This document shows, one piece after another, positions 60,101 through 64,000 of a DNA stretch of 64,000 nucleotides. Under the pieces are notes generated by a model. The model made no database searches. It was given only the letters and a program-made list of their open reading frames with translations, and was not told the DNA's origin. Origin of the DNA: Sulfuriferula plumbiphila (GTDB lineage: Bacteria > Pseudomonadota > Gammaproteobacteria > Burkholderiales > Sulfuriferulaceae). Position 1 is the first letter of the stretch. Each line of letters starts with the position of its first letter. Both the position numbers and the translations under genes were made by a program. The DNA lies in NCBI RefSeq assembly GCF_009938015.1, contig NZ_AP021884.1, positions 3,388,775-3,452,774 of the forward strand, written 5' to 3'.

Positions 60101-61435
60101 CTATTTTCCGATACAGAAACGGCTGAAGATTTCCCCCAGCAAGTCGTCGGCGCTGAATTCACCTGTGATTGTGGACAAGGCGTTTTGTGCCAGTCTCAAT
60201 TCTTCAGCAAAGAATTCCAGTCTGCCACCAGCCGCTCTGGCCCGCTCGATATGCTGGGCTGCTTGCGCCAAAGCAATCAGATGACGGTCGCGCGCCATGA
60301 ATAAACCTTCTCCCTCCGGCTGCCATCCGGCAATTTTGAGCAACTCCGTGCGCAAGATATCTATCCCCTCACCGGTCTTGGCTGATAGATAGAGGTCATT
60401 GCCCCGCCTGCAGAAAGTTTCATGGCCAAGATCAATTTTGTTATGGATGGTCAATAACGGCAGCGTGCCTGGCAGCGCTGCGATGATATCCTGCTCTGCC
60501 GCAGTGACGCCATGCTGCACATCAACCAGCAATAACGCCACCGAGGCCTGGCGTATCGCTTCCCAGGTGCGTGCAATACCGATGCGCTCGACTTCGTCCT
60601 CGGTTTGACGCAGTCCCGCCGTATCAATAATGTGCAGTGGCACACCCTGTATCTGAATGGTTTCGCGCACCGTGTCGCGCGTCGTACCGGGGACCGCCGT
60701 GACAATCGCCACATCCTGCCCGGCGAGCTGATTGAGCAGACTGGATTTACCAACGTTAGGCTGTCCAATCAAAACCACACGAATCCCCTCGCGCAGCACA
60801 CTGCCCTGGCGCGCGCCAAGCCTGGTTTTTTCCAGGGCGCCCTGTATTGCGGCCAGTTTGCCAAAGGCATCCGCGGCCTTCAGGAAATCAGTTTCTTCTT
60901 CGGGGAAGTCAAGCGTGGCTTCTACAAGCATACGCAGATTGATCAGTGCATCCACCAGTTCATGGATGCGTTGCGAAAATACGCCGGTCAAAGAGCGCAA
61001 TGCACAGCGCGCCGCCTCTGCCGATGCCGCATCAATCAGATCCGCCACGCTCTCGGCCTGGGCCAAGTCAAGCTTGTCGTTCAGATATGCGCGGCGGGTA
61101 AATTCTCCGGGCTGCGCAGGACGTGCGCCCAATTCGAAACAGCGCGACAGGATGAGCTGCAATACGGCCGGACCGCCGTGACCTTGCAGCTCGAGCACAT
61201 CCTCACCGGTAAACGAATGCGGTGCAGGAAAATACAGGGCGATGCCCTCATCCAGCGCATCGCCCTGACTGTCGCGGAATCTGCATAGCCGGGCTAGGCG
61301 TGGTTTGGGCTCATGCCCCAGTATGGCTTTGGCAAATAGCGTTAGTTGTTTCCCGGAAATGCGTACTACGCCGATGCCGCCGCGCCCTGGCGCGGTAGCA
61401 ACCGCAGCAATGGTGTCGTTATCAGTGCTTGCCAT
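60101..61435 (-). CDS. mnmE: tRNA modification GTPase MnmE
   Basis: 444 aa. N-terminal THF-binding domain ([21 protein letters not shown]), helical domain, inserted G domain with [16 protein letters not shown] and DTAG, and the C-terminal Cys in FCIGK. Start 61435 lies 14 bp inside the end of yidC. Confidence 0.96.
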   Translation of the reverse strand: MASTDNDTIAAVATAPGRGGIGVVRISGKQLTLFAKAILGHEPKPRLARLCRFRDSQGDALDEGIALYFPAPHSFTGEDVLELQGHGGPAVLQLILSRCFELGARPAQPGEFTRRAYLNDKLDLAQAESVADLIDAASAEAARCALRSLTGVFSQRIHELVDALINLRMLVEATLDFPEEETDFLKAADAFGKLAAIQGALEKTRLGARQGSVLREGIRVVLIGQPNVGKSSLLNQLAGQDVAIVTAVPGTTRDTVRETIQIQGVPLHIIDTAGLRQTEDEVERIGIARTWEAIRQASVALLLVDVQHGVTAAEQDIIAALPGTLPLLTIHNKIDLGHETFCRRGNDLYLSAKTGEGIDILRTELLKIAGWQPEGEGLFMARDRHLIALAQAAQHIERARAAGGRLEFFAEELRLAQNALSTITGEFSADDLLGEIFSRFCIGK

Positions 61436-63065
61436 GGCCGGTCTTGGCGGCCTCGACACGGTGGGTGATGTACCATTGCTGGCTAATGGATATCAGATTA
61501 TTCACCAGCCAGTACAACACCAACCCTGCCGGGAAGAAAAAGAAAAATATGCTGAACGCTACCGGCATAATCATCATGACCTTGGCCTGGATCGGATCCG
61601 GGGGGGTGGGGTTCAGGCGCGTCTGGATCAGCATGGTAATCCCCATGATAATCGGCAGCACATAGTACGGATCGGGTGCAGACAGGTCATGTATCCACAG
61701 CACGAATGGCGCCTGGCGCATTTCCACGCTGCCCAGCAGGGTCCAGTACAGCGCAATAAACACCGGTATTTGTACTACCACCGGCAGACAGCCGCCGAGC
61801 GGGTTGATTTTCTCGGTTTTGTACAAGTCCATCATGGCCTGGTGCAGTTTCTGGCGATCGTCACCGTACTGCTCCTTGAGTCGCTGCAAGCGTGGTGCCA
61901 GCCCACGCATCTGCGCCATGGACTTGTAACTCTTCGCGGAAAGCGGGAAGAACATTAATTTGATCAGAATGGTCAGAATGACGATAGACCAGCCCCAGTT
62001 GCCAACAAACTGGTGGATTTTCTGCAAAGTCCAAAATATGGGCGCGGCGATGGGTGTAAGCCAGCCGTAGTCCACCACATAATCCAGCCCGGGCGCCAAA
62101 GCGGTCAAGGTTTTCTGCACCTGCGGCCCAGCGTATAACGGTGTAGAAAACCTCAGGCTGGCTCCCGGTTGCACGTTACCCTCTGGCATGATGACGCCTG
62201 CACTATATAAGCCATCGCCCGCCGGCTTGGTGTAGAACTCGCGCTTAGGTCCGTTCTTGGGCAACCATGCCGACACGAAGTGATGCTGAACCATGCCGAT
62301 CCATCCATCGTTGGCGTAGCGGGGATAGTTCTGCTCTCCCTTGTCTATTTGCTTGAAGTCCACCTTTTTGAATTTGCTTTGCTCGGTATACAACGCCGGG
62401 CCTGTGTAGGTGTGAATAAAATGCGACTCGCCCTCCGGCGCCTTGCCGTCACGCAGTAGTTGAAAATAGGCATAAACGGGTAGGGCAAGCTTGCCCGGGT
62501 TGGCTATCTGATAGCCAACATCAATCACGTAACTATCGCGGTGGAAGGTATAGGTTTTGGTAACTCGCACGCCGGTAACGGGGTCAGTCCAGCTAAGCGG
62601 TACCTGAAGCTTGTCTTGTCCAGGGGCCAGGGTGTAATTACCCGGGGTCAGCTGAAACAGCGTTTTATGGGTCGGCAGGCCCGCACCAATCAGACCGGAT
62701 TGCGCAACGTATTCATGTCCGGGCATTTGTTCCAGTAGTTGCAAGGTTTTTTTCTTGTCTACGGCATCCTGGTAGCGCGTCAACGCCAGGCTACGCAAAT
62801 CTCCGCCGTTTGCATCGATTTCGGCACGCAATACATCAGTGGTTACCACTGCGCGCGCACCATTTACCAGGCCCGGTGCAACCGCTGTCGGGGTCGGCGC
62901 TGCATGCTGCTGATCCAGGGTCGGTACGGGCGCCACGCCGGTTGTGGCTGCCTGTGTCGTAGTGCTTACCGTTGCTGAGGGTTGATCGTGTTTTTGCCAG
63001 TTCTCCCACAACATCAGCAAAGAGAAGGAAAATACGACAAACAGGATTAGTCTTTGGGTATCCAT
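61422..63065 (-). CDS. yidC: Membrane protein insertase YidC
   Basis: 547 aa. N-terminal helix, large periplasmic beta domain (about 55-350) and the conserved five-helix insertase core ([40 protein letters not shown]). Gram-negative full-length form. Confidence 0.97.
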   Translation of the reverse strand: MDTQRLILFVVFSFSLLMLWENWQKHDQPSATVSTTTQAATTGVAPVPTLDQQHAAPTPTAVAPGLVNGARAVVTTDVLRAEIDANGGDLRSLALTRYQDAVDKKKTLQLLEQMPGHEYVAQSGLIGAGLPTHKTLFQLTPGNYTLAPGQDKLQVPLSWTDPVTGVRVTKTYTFHRDSYVIDVGYQIANPGKLALPVYAYFQLLRDGKAPEGESHFIHTYTGPALYTEQSKFKKVDFKQIDKGEQNYPRYANDGWIGMVQHHFVSAWLPKNGPKREFYTKPAGDGLYSAGVIMPEGNVQPGASLRFSTPLYAGPQVQKTLTALAPGLDYVVDYGWLTPIAAPIFWTLQKIHQFVGNWGWSIVILTILIKLMFFPLSAKSYKSMAQMRGLAPRLQRLKEQYGDDRQKLHQAMMDLYKTEKINPLGGCLPVVVQIPVFIALYWTLLGSVEMRQAPFVLWIHDLSAPDPYYVLPIIMGITMLIQTRLNPTPPDPIQAKVMMIMPVAFSIFFFFFPAGLVLYWLVNNLISISQQWYITHRVEAAKTGHGKH

Positions 63066-63080
63066 TTTGGCTTTGGAAAT

Positions 63081-63290
63081 TTAGGGTACAGGATCATAAC
63101 CACCCGGATGACGCGGGTGGCAGCGGGATAGTCGACGCATCGATAACCAAAAACCCTTGGCCGCACCGTGTTTGGTGAGCGCCTCGACAGCGTACTGAGA
63201 ACAGGTCGGCGTGAAACGGCAATGCGTGCCCATCATGGGGCTGATCGCATATTGGTAAACCTTGACAAGGTATATCAGGAGCCGAGACAT
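63081..63290 (-). CDS. yidD: Membrane protein insertion efficiency factor YidD
   Basis: 69 aa. [19 protein letters not shown] and the [14 protein letters not shown] tail are the YidD hallmark. Overlaps rnpA by 16 bp. Confidence 0.95.
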   Translation of the reverse strand: MSRLLIYLVKVYQYAISPMMGTHCRFTPTCSQYAVEALTKHGAAKGFWLSMRRLSRCHPRHPGGYDPVP

Positions 63291-63688
63291 CGTTTGGATT
63301 TATGCAGCAATCGAAGCAATTCTTCGCGTACTTGCAAGACATTGGTCTTGTCGAACGGTTTCATGATGCGCACAATAATATCCAGTGACTGGATGTTATG
63401 CTGGTTTGTGCGAAATGCTTCCCGCACCGTGCGTTTAGCCAGGTTGCGCGCTACTGCGGTGCGCAATTCCTTTTTTCCAACGACGATACCCAAACGCGCA
63501 TACATCAATTGATTGGGTTTGGCATAAACACGAACAAAACGGCCACTGTGCCCGCAACGAAAATTAAAAACGGATGAATATTCATCCGTTTTCAACAGCC
63601 GTGATTGCCTAGGAAAACGCCAGTCTTGCCTTCCAGCTACCGTTGCATGGTTGGCTATAATAGCCGACTCAAACTGCGAGACGGGCAC
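63275..63688 (-). CDS. rnpA: Ribonuclease P protein component
   Basis: Conserved core from [17 protein letters not shown] to [14 protein letters not shown] (the RNxxKR motif) and [18 protein letters not shown]. No ATG precedes the core in frame between rpmH and FPRQ. The best start I can see is GTG at 63688, inside the end of rpmH, giving 137 aa. That is longer than usual, so the start is uncertain. Confidence 0.88.
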   Translation of the reverse strand: MPVSQFESAIIANHATVAGRQDWRFPRQSRLLKTDEYSSVFNFRCGHSGRFVRVYAKPNQLMYARLGIVVGKKELRTAVARNLAKRTVREAFRTNQHNIQSLDIIVRIMKPFDKTNVLQVREELLRLLHKSKRCLGS

Positions 63689-63803
63689 GACCTTTGGCAC
63701 GACGGGCCCGGATAACAGCACGGCCACCTTTGGTTCTCATACGAACCAGAAAGCCGTGGGTGCGTTTGCGGCGAATAACGGAAGGTTGATAAGTGCGCTT
63801 CAT
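63669..63803 (-). CDS. rpmH: 50S ribosomal protein L34
   Basis: 44 aa, read directly: [20 protein letters not shown] at the N terminus and [13 protein letters not shown] at the end. First gene leftwards from oriC. Confidence 0.97.
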   Translation of the reverse strand: MKRTYQPSVIRRKRTHGFLVRMRTKGGRAVIRARRAKGRARLAV

Positions 63804-63840
63804 GACAAATCCCAGGGAAAATGATTCTGTAAAACACATT

Positions 63841-63870
63841 ATTAGACTATTTTATTGCATTATCTGTCAA
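63841..63870 (-). promoter_or_regulatory. Possible promoter of rpmH-rnpA
   Basis: On the minus strand TTGACA (63865-63870), 18-bp spacer, TCTAAT (63841-63846), about 40 bp before the rpmH ATG. Confidence 0.55.
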
Positions 63871-63891
63871 CCTGTAATTATCTTGACTGCC

Positions 63892-63900
63892 TGTGGATAA
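63892..63900. promoter_or_regulatory. DnaA box at the edge of oriC
   Basis: TGTGGATAA is the exact inverse of the strong DnaA box TTATCCACA. With rpmH to the left, oriC and dnaA are expected just right of the window. No gene is seen from 63804 to the end. Confidence 0.75.
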
Positions 63901-64000
63901 GTTGGCTGCCGGGGGTTAGAATCTGCGTTCTGTGTTTTCTCCGGGTATGCGCTCACCCGCGCTGCAACGCTTCCATGTACCTCGAATCAATCTCCTATTT

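Noticed and set aside
61422..63065. Frameshift or fusion between yidC and mnmE
   Set aside because: The 14-bp overlap is an ordinary gene overlap; both proteins are full length with intact motifs.

Overview
The window is a dense stretch of a betaproteobacterial chromosome. The right end carries the classic origin-proximal order rpmH-rnpA-yidD-yidC-mnmE-parS-mnmG-rsmG-parA-parB-atpIBEFHAGDC. The protein families and the nitrate, NrtR-nadA and Hyf-like clusters suggest a Nitrosomonadales-type organism (Gallionellaceae/Sulfuricellaceae-like, probably chemolithotrophic). That placement is inference. No rRNA, tRNA or CRISPR array was found.

Region 1 (1-17.8 kb) is a nitrate/nitrite assimilation island, all on +: the end of nasA, ybiB, cobA-nirB-nirD-(PDC membrane protein)-cbiX, narK, a PP2C/protein-kinase fusion, nasT, then nrtA-globin-nrtB-porin-nrtD. 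Nitrate enters through NarK and an ABC transporter, is reduced by NasA and then by NirBD. CobA and CbiX help make siroheme for NirB, and the globin may deal with NO. Three transcription starts (cobA, narK, nrtA) have sigma-54 -24/-12 elements, with NtrC-like dyads 85-140 bp upstream. One intact IS5-family element (8915-10094, TTAA target duplication) sits between narK and the kinase.

Region 2 (17.8-35 kb) is housekeeping and mixed: a di-iron ferritin-like protein, an FAD dehydrogenase, the GTPase YlqF, Hsp20, Hda, NrtR-nadA with a twin palindromic operator, lnt, a diguanylate cyclase, coaBC-dut, radC, rpmB-rpmG, a membrane desaturase, and an rsmB-PLD-mscS operon.

Region 3 (35-47 kb) is the most unusual. 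A SulP anion transporter is translationally coupled (ATGA) to a gamma-class carbonic anhydrase with all zinc ligands. Facing it is a six-gene complex-I/hydrogenase-4-like operon (hyfB-C-E-F-G-I). Its large subunit has lost every Ni-binding cysteine, while the small-subunit FeS cysteines and the proton-pump Glu/Lys residues are kept. Upstream on the same strand lie an ArsB/NhaD-type ion transporter and a [2Fe-2S]-FNR reductase. Together these could form an inorganic-carbon or ion-energetics module rather than a hydrogenase.

Region 4 (47-64 kb) holds a nucleotide-sugar epimerase-like SDR, mscL, the complete ATP synthase operon, parAB with a perfect parS, the tRNA-modification genes mnmG and mnmE, yidC/yidD/rnpA/rpmH, and a DnaA box pointing to oriC just beyond the window.
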